This document shows, in pieces, positions 27,201 through 34,967 of a stretch of DNA of 47,142 bases (position 1 is the first letter of the stretch; the number at the start of each line of letters is the position of its first letter). Source of the stretch: an uncultured Mycobacterium sp. GTDB lineage: Bacteria; Actinomycetota; Actinomycetes; Mycobacteriales; Mycobacteriaceae. The notes under the pieces were generated by a model. It searched no databases, was not told where the DNA came from, and saw only the letters and a program-made list of their open reading frames with translations. A program made the position numbers and the translations under genes. The stretch spans positions 1-47,142 of the forward strand of contig FLQS01000043.1 in assembly GCA_900078375.1 (NCBI GenBank), written 5' to 3'.

Positions 27201-27367
27201 GAATTTCATCCAACCGCACAACCGCACTGCTCGACCGGGTCGTCAACGTACCCACTCCCGCTGGACCCAAGCTATGGAGACGGTGGCAGGCGTGCCGAGC
27301 TCACGCGGGGGTTCCACAAGTGGACCTGGTTGTCACACCACAATACGTCGGCAGCCTAAATAATAGG

Positions 27368-27396
27368 TTGCAAACAGTTTCCATCCTATGTAAGCT
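27368..27396 (+). promoter_or_regulatory. Predicted promoter for the alpha-3 module
   Basis: TTGCAA (27368-27373), a 17-nt spacer and TAAGCT (27391-27396) match the sigma-A pattern with the mycobacterial TAnnnT -10 box. It lies 73 nt before the preferred GTG start of the alpha-3 gene and just after the integrase remnant. Prediction from sequence only. Confidence 0.42.
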
Positions 27397-27468
27397 CAGT
27401 GACAGTGTAACCCGCATCACATAGACGCCCATGGTCCTTCGGGCACGGATGATAGGAAGGTGCGCCCG

Positions 27469-28812
27469 GTGGCAACGATGGCGCCTGACGAGAAGACAAT
27501 GCGACTGTTAGAAAATGCGCGCGGCTCCATCCTAAAGGGTCGCCTCCCTGCGTCTCTCATCGCTAATGCAGCGCTTTACGAGCTTGAATTGAAGCGAGTA
27601 TTTGGTAGGACCTGGCAGTTTCTCTGCCACGAAGACGAGATCCCCAATGCGGGTGACTATGTAGTGCGCTACATCGCTGATAACTCAATTATTGTCGCGC
27701 GGCAGCAGGATATGACGATTCGGGCGATGTCGAACTCGTGTCGGCACCGCGGCACGCTGCTTTGCCGAACCGAGTCTGGGAATGAGTCGGCGTTCCAGTG
27801 TCCGTACCACGGTTGGACCTATCGAAACAACGGTGATCTCATCGCGATACCTGCGCAGCAGGCAGTGTACGGTGCTGCGTTCGACAAGAGTCGGCTAGGG
27901 TTGCGCGCTCTGCCGATGCTGGACTCGTACGCGGGCCTTGTCTTCGGGTGTGTGTCGGATGAGGCGCCGGGACTGGATGAGTACCTCGGGGACATGCGCT
28001 GGTATCTCGACTTGATGATGAAGAAGAGCCCGGCCGGCCTTGAGGCGTGGGGTGCCCCGCAGCGTTGGGTGATTGACGCGAACTGGAAGACCGGCGCCGA
28101 TAACTTTGTTGGGGACGGCTATCACACGGTCATGACGCACCGTTCGATGTGCGAGCTGGGGTTGTTACCGCCCGATAATGTGGCCGTTTCGCCGGCCCAC
28201 GTCAGCCTATCGGGCGGGCACGGGGCGGGCGTTCTAGGCGCACCACCCGGCATACCCGCACCGCCGTACATGGGCTATCCCGAGGAAATCGTCTCCGGTC
28301 TCAGCGAGGGTTACGGCGATGACGTCCATGGCGAGATGCTGAAACGGACGATGTTCATTCATGGCAATGTGTTCCCGAACTTGTCCTTCTTGAACGCCTT
28401 CATCGCCAAGGACGGGCAGTCTATGCCGATGCCCATTCTGACCTTGCGGCAATGGCGTCCCTTGGACGCAGCTCGTATGGAGGTGTGGTCGTGGTTCTTC
28501 GTGGAGCGCAACGCGCCCGAAGAGTTCAAGCAGCAGTCGTTTGAGACTTATGTTCGGACGTTCGGGGTCGGGGGTGTCTTCGAGCAGGATGACGCCGAGA
28601 TATTCCAGGCTATTACCAAGGGAACACGCGGCGAGTTGGCTGGTGGTGTGGAGCTGAACCTGGAGATGGGACTGGACAATCTGGCTCCTGATCCAACGTG
28701 GCTGGGCCCGGGACGACCGTTGGCCAGTGGCTACGCCGAACAGAATCAGCGCGAGTACTGGAAGCAGTACTTCGACTATCTGGCCACACCGAGAAGGGAT
28801 GAGAACGTATGA
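27469..28812 (+). CDS. Rieske ring-hydroxylating dioxygenase, alpha subunit (alpha-3)
   Basis: 447-aa large subunit. The Rieske centre is C91-x-H93-x17-C111-x2-H114 (CRHRG .. CPYHGW). The mononuclear-iron motif is GDGYHTVMTHRSM, and FEQDDAEIF gives the likely acidic ligand. It aligns end to end with alpha-1 without large gaps, sharing blocks such as YLDL, NWKT-ADNFVGD-YHT and SGYAEQNQR, so it is a duplicate or sister of it. GTG 27469, 8 nt after AGGAAGG, is preferred to GTG 27460, which touches that site. ATGA overlap with the beta gene couples the two. Substrate unknown, probably similar to that of alpha-1. Confidence 0.92.
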   Translation: MATMAPDEKTMRLLENARGSILKGRLPASLIANAALYELELKRVFGRTWQFLCHEDEIPNAGDYVVRYIADNSIIVARQQDMTIRAMSNSCRHRGTLLCRTESGNESAFQCPYHGWTYRNNGDLIAIPAQQAVYGAAFDKSRLGLRALPMLDSYAGLVFGCVSDEAPGLDEYLGDMRWYLDLMMKKSPAGLEAWGAPQRWVIDANWKTGADNFVGDGYHTVMTHRSMCELGLLPPDNVAVSPAHVSLSGGHGAGVLGAPPGIPAPPYMGYPEEIVSGLSEGYGDDVHGEMLKRTMFIHGNVFPNLSFLNAFIAKDGQSMPMPILTLRQWRPLDAARMEVWSWFFVERNAPEEFKQQSFETYVRTFGVGGVFEQDDAEIFQAITKGTRGELAGGVELNLEMGLDNLAPDPTWLGPGRPLASGYAEQNQREYWKQYFDYLATPRRDENV

Positions 28813-29351
28813 CGACAACGGTGCCGCAGGATCCACCTCAGGCTGCGAGGGTTTCGCGCGACGTGCGCGAGGAAATCGAAGACTTCCTTTTCGACGAGGC
28901 CGATCTGTTGGATCGCGATGAGTTCGAAGAGTGGCTGGAATTGCTGGCACCGGATGTGCACTATTTCGCGCGCGTCCGTCAGACGCTTCGCAGAGCAGGT
29001 GGCCCGGGGTTCTCTGAGCGCTCTATGCACCTGAGTGATAACTACACGAGTCTGAAGATGCGTATTCAGCGGCACCGAACGTCGTCGGATTGGGCTGAGG
29101 ATCCTCCGTCGCGGATCCGGCACTACATCACCAATGTCAGGGTCAGGTCTGGTGAGGACGGCGATGAGTACCGTGTGACGTCGAATGCGTTGCTGGTGCG
29201 CACGCGCGCAGACGAGCCTAAGGTGGAGACAGTCGCTGCCGAGCGCCGAGACATTATTCGTCGCGACGAGACGGGTTTGAAACTGGTCCAGCGCGAGATC
29301 CTGCTGGATCACACCACGTTGCCCACGCACAACCTGTCATTCTGGATCTAA
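28809..29351 (+). CDS. Ring-hydroxylating dioxygenase beta subunit (beta-3)
   Basis: 180-aa small subunit with the family pattern FDEADLLDRDEFEEWLELLAPDV, a central NYTSLKMRIQR-type strand pair and the C-terminal REILLDHTTLPTHNL. ATG 28809 overlaps the alpha-3 stop (ATGA). Its C-terminus is nearly the same as the beta tail at 1-96. It forms the structural half of the alpha3beta3 oxygenase with alpha-3. A 106-nt gap precedes the next gene. Confidence 0.9.
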   Translation: MTTTVPQDPPQAARVSRDVREEIEDFLFDEADLLDRDEFEEWLELLAPDVHYFARVRQTLRRAGGPGFSERSMHLSDNYTSLKMRIQRHRTSSDWAEDPPSRIRHYITNVRVRSGEDGDEYRVTSNALLVRTRADEPKVETVAAERRDIIRRDETGLKLVQREILLDHTTLPTHNLSFWI

Positions 29352-29457
29352 GGTGCCGGTGAGCTTGACATCATTACGGCGGCGCCTCCGCCGAAACTCC
29401 GGCCCACGAACGTTGTGGCCGAGCGAATTTGGGTCTGTCCTTAAGGTAGGCCGGTAG

Positions 29458-30489
29458 GTGCGCGCAGCTATTTATCACGGTCGCGAAGACGTGCGGATTG
29501 AAGAGCTTCCCGACCCGAGTCCACGTGCGGGCGAAGTGGTCATCGAGGTGGCCCGAGCGGGGATCTGCGGCACAGACCTGCATGAGTACATCGCCGGTCC
29601 GATGCATGCTGCGCCAGGGGTCGTCATTGGACACGAATATTCCGGGACGGTGGTCGGCGTCGGGTCCGGCGTGCGCGAGTTCACCGAAGGTGACCGAGTC
29701 TGCGGCGTCGGCGTTTTCGGCTGCGGTGAATGCGGCTTCTGCAAACAGGGCGCTGAAGCACTCTGCGGAACAGTCGGTTTCATCGGCTTCGCTGTCAACG
29801 GAGCACTTGCCCACTACGCGTCGTTGCCGACGAAGGCGTTATTTCGCATCCCAGACGAGATCAGTCTCGCCGAGGCTGCCGTCGTTGAACCGATCGCGTC
29901 GGCGTACCACGCTGTCCGCCGTAGCGGGTTGGCAGCGGGTGGGACCGTCTTCATCGCCGGCGCTGGCCCGATCGGCCTCGCCCTGGTGCAATTCTCACTT
30001 GCCCAAGGTGCGACTCAGGTCATCGTCAGTGAGGTTTCGGCGACGCGCCGCGTTGCCGCCCACCGGGTCGGGGCTACGCGCGTAATCGATCCTCTGGCGG
30101 AGGATGCAGTTGAGGTGGTTCGGACGTTGACGAACGGAAACGGCGTCGACATCTCCTTCGACGCTGCGGGCGTACAACCCGCGCTTGATGCGGCGTTGGG
30201 CGTTCTGCGCCCCCGCGGTCGATTGATGGTCGTGGCGATTTGGGAGGCCCCGGCCGGTATCGACATCAATCGAAGCGTCATGCGCGAAGCCAATATCGGC
30301 TTTTCATTTTGTTACGAAGCGCAAAGGCAGGTCCCGGCGATTCTTGACTTACTAGCTACGGGGGCGATCAGCCTCGGTGAACTGATCACCGACGAAATCC
30401 CGTTGGATGCCGTGGTCAGTCAGGGTCTCGAGGAACTGCGCGTCAACCGCGATGCACACGTAAAGATTCTGATCGACCCATCGGCATAG
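29458..30489 (+). CDS. Zinc-dependent medium-chain alcohol dehydrogenase (paralog of 2442-3467)
   Basis: 343-aa MDR enzyme. The catalytic zinc site is GICGTDLHEY and GHEYSG. The structural zinc site is CGECGFCKQGAEALC. The NAD-binding loop is FIAGAGPIGLALVQ. It shares with the 2442 gene the VIEVA--G-CGTDLHEY-AGP block and a similar C-terminus. Since each sits near a paralogous Rieske alpha subunit, the pair probably performs the same step on related intermediates. Start GTG 29458 has only a weak ribosome site (GGTAG); the next start candidates are further inside, so the N-terminus is fairly firm. Confidence 0.9.
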   Translation: MRAAIYHGREDVRIEELPDPSPRAGEVVIEVARAGICGTDLHEYIAGPMHAAPGVVIGHEYSGTVVGVGSGVREFTEGDRVCGVGVFGCGECGFCKQGAEALCGTVGFIGFAVNGALAHYASLPTKALFRIPDEISLAEAAVVEPIASAYHAVRRSGLAAGGTVFIAGAGPIGLALVQFSLAQGATQVIVSEVSATRRVAAHRVGATRVIDPLAEDAVEVVRTLTNGNGVDISFDAAGVQPALDAALGVLRPRGRLMVVAIWEAPAGIDINRSVMREANIGFSFCYEAQRQVPAILDLLATGAISLGELITDEIPLDAVVSQGLEELRVNRDAHVKILIDPSA

Positions 30490-30541
30490 CACGACCGGTA
30501 TCGCGCCGTCGATTGTCACGCCGCCCCACCAAAGGAGTTAA

Positions 30542-31795
30542 GTGTCCGCGAATATGGAGAGTCTGTTCGACGGTCTGACAGTCCTCGAGCTGGGGCACGT
30601 GATCGCGGCGCCTTTCGCTGCCTCGCTGATCGGCGACTTCGGAGCACAGGTCATCAAGATCGAAGACCCCGGCTCAGGCGACATGTTGCGTAGGTCCGGT
30701 CCGAGGAAAGACGGAGTGCCCCTCTGGTGGAAGTCCGCGGCCCGGAACAAGTCAAGCGTCGCTATCGATCTGCGTCTCCCCGAGGGGCAAGCGCTCGTGC
30801 GCAAAATGGTCGAACGCGCAGACGTGGTGATCGAAAACTTCCGCCCGGGAACGCTTGAGCGCTGGGGACTGGGATGGGAGGAACTGCACGCATCGAACCC
30901 GCGGCTGATCATGTTGCGGATTTCTGGGTACGGCCAGATCGGCCCGGAGAGCGCAAAGCCGGGATACGGACGGGTCGGCGAGGCCATGAGCGGAGCGGTA
31001 CACATCACCGGGCATCCTGACCGGCCACCGACGCATTTCGGTTTCTCCCTCGGCGATGTCACGACAGGAATCATGGGTGCATTCGCTGTTGCCGGAGCAC
31101 TGTTCAAACGCGAAGCGATCGGGGATCGCTTCGATGGGGAATGTATCGACCTGGCTCTCTACGAATCACTGTTCCGTGGTATCGACTGGCAGGTCATCCT
31201 TTATGACCAGTTGAACTTTGTTGCCGAGCGTCAGGGCAATCAGTTCCAGGTCAGCCCGTCACCGGTGTCAGACACGTATCTCAGTGGCGATGGGGTGTGG
31301 TACACCGTGGCGACCGGCACAGTTCGGTCAGTGCAGAGCCTGCTCGAACTGCTGGGCGGCACGACTCTGCGCAACGATCCGAAGTACGCGACTCAGGAAC
31401 TGCAGATGTTGCACCGCGAGGAGCTCGGCGAGATGGTTCGCCAGTGGTTCGCCGAAAACAACTCCGATATCGTCGAAAAGGCCTGCGCGAGCTCCGGTGT
31501 CGTGGCTGCGCGGATCTTCACGCCGGCAGAGATGTTCTCCAGTCCCACGTTCGCGGCTCGCCAGAGCCTGGTCGAGGTCGCCGACCAGGAATTGGGTCCG
31601 GTCCGCGTCACCGGGGTGGTGCCGAGGCTGACGAACTTTCCCGGATCCGTGCGCAGCACTGGGCCCGGTCTCGGGATCCACGGCAAAGGGGTGCTGACCG
31701 AGTGGCTCGGCATGGCCGACTCGGAGTACGAGGCGCTGGTATCGAGTGGCGTCGTCGGGGCGGTCGACGTTGACGGAGAGGTTCCCGGGCATTGA
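30542..31795 (+). CDS. CoA-transferase, family III (CaiB/BaiF)
   Basis: 417-aa enzyme that moves CoA between carboxylic acids, with an aspartyl-CoA intermediate. The N-terminal signature is GLTVLELGHVIAAPFAASLIGD, with GAQVIKIEDP and the CoA-loop block NKSSVAIDLRLPEGQ. A further block is VVIENFRPGTLERWGLG, and the catalytic Asp is probably in CIDLALYES. Start GTG 30542 follows AAAGGAG. The TTGA overlap with the thiolase-like gene couples them. It is likely the entry step that activates an aromatic or alicyclic acid as a CoA thioester for the following MaoC-like and thiolase-like enzymes. Confidence 0.9.
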   Translation: MSANMESLFDGLTVLELGHVIAAPFAASLIGDFGAQVIKIEDPGSGDMLRRSGPRKDGVPLWWKSAARNKSSVAIDLRLPEGQALVRKMVERADVVIENFRPGTLERWGLGWEELHASNPRLIMLRISGYGQIGPESAKPGYGRVGEAMSGAVHITGHPDRPPTHFGFSLGDVTTGIMGAFAVAGALFKREAIGDRFDGECIDLALYESLFRGIDWQVILYDQLNFVAERQGNQFQVSPSPVSDTYLSGDGVWYTVATGTVRSVQSLLELLGGTTLRNDPKYATQELQMLHREELGEMVRQWFAENNSDIVEKACASSGVVAARIFTPAEMFSSPTFAARQSLVEVADQELGPVRVTGVVPRLTNFPGSVRSTGPGLGIHGKGVLTEWLGMADSEYEALVSSGVVGAVDVDGEVPGH

Positions 31796-32958
31796 GTTCG
31801 CTGCGCGACAAGGCCTGCATCGTCGGCGTTGGTCATACGGCCTACCGTCGTGATGGCACTGAGTCGGCAACGGACCTTGGCCTGCAACTCGAAGCGGCCC
31901 ATGCCGCGATCGTGGATGCCGGGTTGTCGGCTGGCGAGATCGATGGGCTCATCTGCCCGATCAACGGTGGCACGGCCGAAGATTTTATCGCGAATCTCGG
32001 CCTGACGCATGTTCGTTACGCGGTGACTTCCCATACCGGAGGCGCGGCAAGTGTGGCGGCCCTGGCAACTGCGGCGATGGCGGTTTGGTCGGGCGTCGCG
32101 CGGCATGTCCTCATTCCCGCGGGCTGGTGTGGGTACTCAGGTCCGCGTGCCCGCGGGATGGCATCGAGCGCGGACATGGCGATAGGCAAGGTTGTCCGGG
32201 ACTATTACGCGCCACAGGGCGCGGTGTCGGCCGTGCACCAGTATGCGCTCGTGGCCGACCGATACGTCCGCAAGTATGACGTGCCGCCTGAAGCGATGGG
32301 GGCGGTGGCAGTCGCGTTTCGTGCTAACGCGCAGCTCAACTCGAATGCGGTGATGTGCGGCCGTGAGCTGACGATGCAGGAGTATCTCGACGCTCCACCG
32401 ATCAGTACGCCGTTTCGTTTGTTCGATTGCAGTCTGGAGACCGACGGCGCAGCGGCGGTGGTGGTATCAGCGGCCGATCGTGCGGCTGACAGCCCGCACC
32501 GGCCGGTGTTTGTGATGAGTGTGGCCGAAGGTCGCCCATTTCCCGTCGATGAGTTCGCCAACAGGGCCGACCCATTGGAGATTGGGCTTGCCGAGGCGGC
32601 GCCGCGCGCATTTGCCGACGCTGGTGTCACCCCGTCTGACATCGATCTGCTCGAGGTTTACGACAGTTTCACTGTCAACGTGTTGCGGCAGATCGAATCG
32701 GCCGGGTTCTGTAAGCCAGGCGAAGCAGCGGATTTCGTTCTCGACGGATGTATCGCCGCTGACGGTTCGTTGCCCACGAATCTCAACGGCGGTTTGTTAT
32801 CCGAAGCCCACGTGCAAGGCATGAACAATCTGGTCGAGGCGGTGCGGCAGCTGCGCGGTGGTTTACCGCAGCGGCAGGTCCACAATGCGGAGTTGGCGGT
32901 AGTGACCGGTATGGGCGGCGGATGGGGTTCAGGTGCTCTCGCGATATTGCGTCGGTGA
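31792..32958 (+). CDS. Thiolase-fold protein, Ltp2/SCPx-like (possible retro-aldolase)
   Basis: 388 aa of thiolase fold. At the usual catalytic-Cys position it has VTSHTGGAASVAAL, with no Cys. The C-terminal half has LEVYDSFTVNVLRQIESAGF, NLNGGLLSEAHVQGM and GMGGGWGSGA. This resembles non-thiolytic lipid-transfer proteins such as steroid aldolase Ltp2, which use Tyr residues and work only with a DUF35 partner. A DUF35 gene follows directly, then a MaoC-like gene. I infer CoA-linked retro-aldol cleavage rather than thiolysis. TTG 31792 overlaps the CoA-transferase stop (TTGA). Confidence 0.82.
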   Translation: MSSLRDKACIVGVGHTAYRRDGTESATDLGLQLEAAHAAIVDAGLSAGEIDGLICPINGGTAEDFIANLGLTHVRYAVTSHTGGAASVAALATAAMAVWSGVARHVLIPAGWCGYSGPRARGMASSADMAIGKVVRDYYAPQGAVSAVHQYALVADRYVRKYDVPPEAMGAVAVAFRANAQLNSNAVMCGRELTMQEYLDAPPISTPFRLFDCSLETDGAAAVVVSAADRAADSPHRPVFVMSVAEGRPFPVDEFANRADPLEIGLAEAAPRAFADAGVTPSDIDLLEVYDSFTVNVLRQIESAGFCKPGEAADFVLDGCIAADGSLPTNLNGGLLSEAHVQGMNNLVEAVRQLRGGLPQRQVHNAELAVVTGMGGGWGSGALAILRR

Positions 32959-32994
32959 CAGCGTTGTGACTGGCCGGTTCACAAGGGGACCGAT

Positions 32995-33453
32995 GTGACA
33001 CGAACGGGACCGGATGTCGCAGCACCGCCGTTGCCATCCCTGGAGGGTCTCACGGCCCAGTTCTATGAGCATTGCCGACGTGAAGAGCTGTCGTTTCAGC
33101 GGTGTTCAGGGTGCGATCGCTGGCGCCACGTTCCTCGCCTGACGTGCGCGCGCTGCGGCAGTGACGCTTGGTCTTGGCAGAGGTCGTCGGGCAGGGGAGT
33201 GGTATTCAGCTTCACGGCTGTTCACCGCGCGCTGCATCCCGGGTTCGACCAGGCCGTCCCGTTCGTGTGCGCCGTCGTCGAAATGGATGAGGGTGTGCGG
33301 ATGGTGGCACGGATGGTGGGCGTAGTTGCCGACGGGACAGCGATGTTGGCGGATGCGGCCGTCGAGGTTGTCTATGTGCACGTCGCCCATGATGTTGTGC
33401 TGCCGGCATTTCGGCTCTCCGCTGCGGAAGTGCGGGGCGATGACCGCCGCTGA
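32995..33453 (+). CDS. DUF35 zinc-ribbon/OB-fold protein (thiolase partner)
   Basis: 152-aa protein with an N-terminal zinc ribbon C-x2-C-x10-C-x2-C (CSGC .. CARC) and a C-terminal OB-fold (GRGVVFSFTAVHRA, PFVCAVVEMDEGVRM). In steroid-degrading actinobacteria DUF35 domains bind Ltp-type thiolase-fold proteins and contribute to CoA-ester binding. Position just after the thiolase-like gene supports the same complex. GTG 32995 is the start; it overlaps the MaoC-like gene by 14 nt. Confidence 0.88.
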   Translation: MTRTGPDVAAPPLPSLEGLTAQFYEHCRREELSFQRCSGCDRWRHVPRLTCARCGSDAWSWQRSSGRGVVFSFTAVHRALHPGFDQAVPFVCAVVEMDEGVRMVARMVGVVADGTAMLADAAVEVVYVHVAHDVVLPAFRLSAAEVRGDDRR

Positions 33454-34492
33454 CGAGTTGCGCGATCGTGTCGGTGAGAAGATCCACTTTCGAGGAGCCG
33501 ACTCGGTGACGCAGAACGACATCCGCCGCAAACTAGAGGTCTTCACCTTTTCCTGTCCGCTGCATGACGACGAGGCGGCAGCGAAGGCGAACGGGTACCT
33601 CGGCGTTGTGGCCCCGGTGACGATGACCCCGCTGTGGGGGCTGCCGCCGTATTGGGCACCCGGACAGCCCAGTCCCTATCTGGTCGACGGGCAGGAGATG
33701 ACGGGCAACATCACCGACACGCTGGCTCTGCCGTTCAGCCGATCGGTCAACGTCAGCAGCGAGTGGCAGTACCACGCACCGCTATACCTCGGGGACAGGT
33801 TGCATGGGACTACGACGATCATCTCGGTAGAGCAGAAGCGCACCCGGGTAGGTACCGGAATCTTCCTGCAATACGAGTCAGAATACTTGAAGGTTTCGGG
33901 AGAACTGGTCGCGCGCAACCGAAATACCGTCTTCAACTACGTCCCAGACGACGCCTCGGAGCCCCGACCCGAGTCCGGCATTTCCGCGCGCTCACAGCAA
34001 GGCGACCGAGGTCGGAGCCCACGCCCCGTCGACGATGCCGATACCGGTGTCGATTGGAACACGCCACTCGAGTTCGACGACGTTACGGTCGGTGCGCAAG
34101 TGCGCGGGCCGGCTCTGGCCCTGACTTACCAGCGCATGGTGATGAACATTGCCGCGGATCGCATGTTCTCCGGGATACACCACAGCGCCGCGGCCGCGCA
34201 TGCCGCGGGGCTTACCGACATCATCTTCAATACTCGTGGCCTGGAAGCCCTTTTCGAGACCGGGCTTCGTCGATGGATGGGCCTTCGCGGCAGGTTGGTG
34301 CAGCTGGGTCCGTTTAAGATGAGTGCCTCGGTTCACCCGGGCGACGTGGTGCAGGCGCGATGGACGGTGACCGGCAAGCATGCGCAGGCCGGCGCAGACG
34401 TCGTAGATCTCCAATTCGGTGTCTTCGCCGGGGATCGGCAAGCGGCGCAAGGGGTTGCCGCCATTCATCTCAACGGCAAAAAGCAATGCTGA
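33440..34492 (+). CDS. Double-hotdog MaoC-like acyl-CoA hydratase/dehydratase
   Basis: 350-aa protein with two hotdog regions. The N-terminal half resembles the FAS1-type dehydratase domain (VGEKIHFRGADSVTQNDI, with YHAPLYLGDRLHGTTTI). The C-terminal half is MaoC-like (MNIAADRMFSGIHHSAAAAHAAG, LGPFKMSASVHPGDVV). The hydratase Asp/His pair is probably in ADRMFSGIHH. The acidic residue usual after the second His (HHD) is Ser here. It would hydrate an enoyl-CoA to the 3-hydroxyacyl-CoA cleaved by the thiolase-like/DUF35 pair. ATG 33440 lies within the end of the DUF35 gene; the upstream open frame to 33326 is not needed. Confidence 0.85.
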   Translation: MTAADELRDRVGEKIHFRGADSVTQNDIRRKLEVFTFSCPLHDDEAAAKANGYLGVVAPVTMTPLWGLPPYWAPGQPSPYLVDGQEMTGNITDTLALPFSRSVNVSSEWQYHAPLYLGDRLHGTTTIISVEQKRTRVGTGIFLQYESEYLKVSGELVARNRNTVFNYVPDDASEPRPESGISARSQQGDRGRSPRPVDDADTGVDWNTPLEFDDVTVGAQVRGPALALTYQRMVMNIAADRMFSGIHHSAAAAHAAGLTDIIFNTRGLEALFETGLRRWMGLRGRLVQLGPFKMSASVHPGDVVQARWTVTGKHAQAGADVVDLQFGVFAGDRQAAQGVAAIHLNGKKQC

Positions 34493-34522
34493 TCAGAGTT
34501 CTGTAGGAGAAGGAGGGTTCCG

Positions 34523-34720
34523 ATGAGTGTTATCAAGGCGGACGTGGAGGTCTGCCAGGGCTACGCGAACTGTGTCGTTGCAGCGGCCGACGTCTTTGAC
34601 ATCGGTGATACGGGAACTGTTGTCATTCTTGATGACACGGTAGCCGAGAGCGATGAGGCGCGGATTGTCACTGCGATTCGCAGTTGCCCCGTCTCGGCTC
34701 TACGCCTCGAAACGGCCTGA
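34523..34720 (+). CDS. [3Fe-4S] ferredoxin
   Basis: 65-aa electron carrier of the actinobacterial P450/oxygenase type. The cluster ligands are C-x5-C (CQGYANC) and a distal C-P (SCPVSAL), the three-Cys pattern of [3Fe-4S] proteins. Start ATG 34523 follows AGAAGGAGGG. It is the only ferredoxin in the window, which has five Rieske oxygenase alpha genes and no visible P450. It might feed these oxygenases, with the reductase encoded elsewhere (inference). Confidence 0.9.
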   Translation: MSVIKADVEVCQGYANCVVAAADVFDIGDTGTVVILDDTVAESDEARIVTAIRSCPVSALRLETA

Positions 34721-34967
34721 GTGAGACGGCCGTGAACGGCGCAAGTATCAGGGGGTCGGATGCATGGTGGAGACGAGTCGGATCGTCGAATGTCCTTGAG
34801 TCTCAACCGACATGAGTTCTCGTGTATTGCATCCTCAATCAGGATCTGGCTCCACTTCCACTTCGACGCGTGAGATCGGTGCCCGGCAGACGCGGTGACG
34901 GTTTGTGGTGATTTGAGTTACGGCTGTCTCGGGGTGATTCGGGCATTACAGCAAGGGAAAGGTACCG

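Noticed and set aside
26890..27363. 157-aa open frame over the integrase remnant
   Set aside because: Only its middle part resembles integrase; the ends are out-of-frame sequence, so it is treated as part of the pseudogene.
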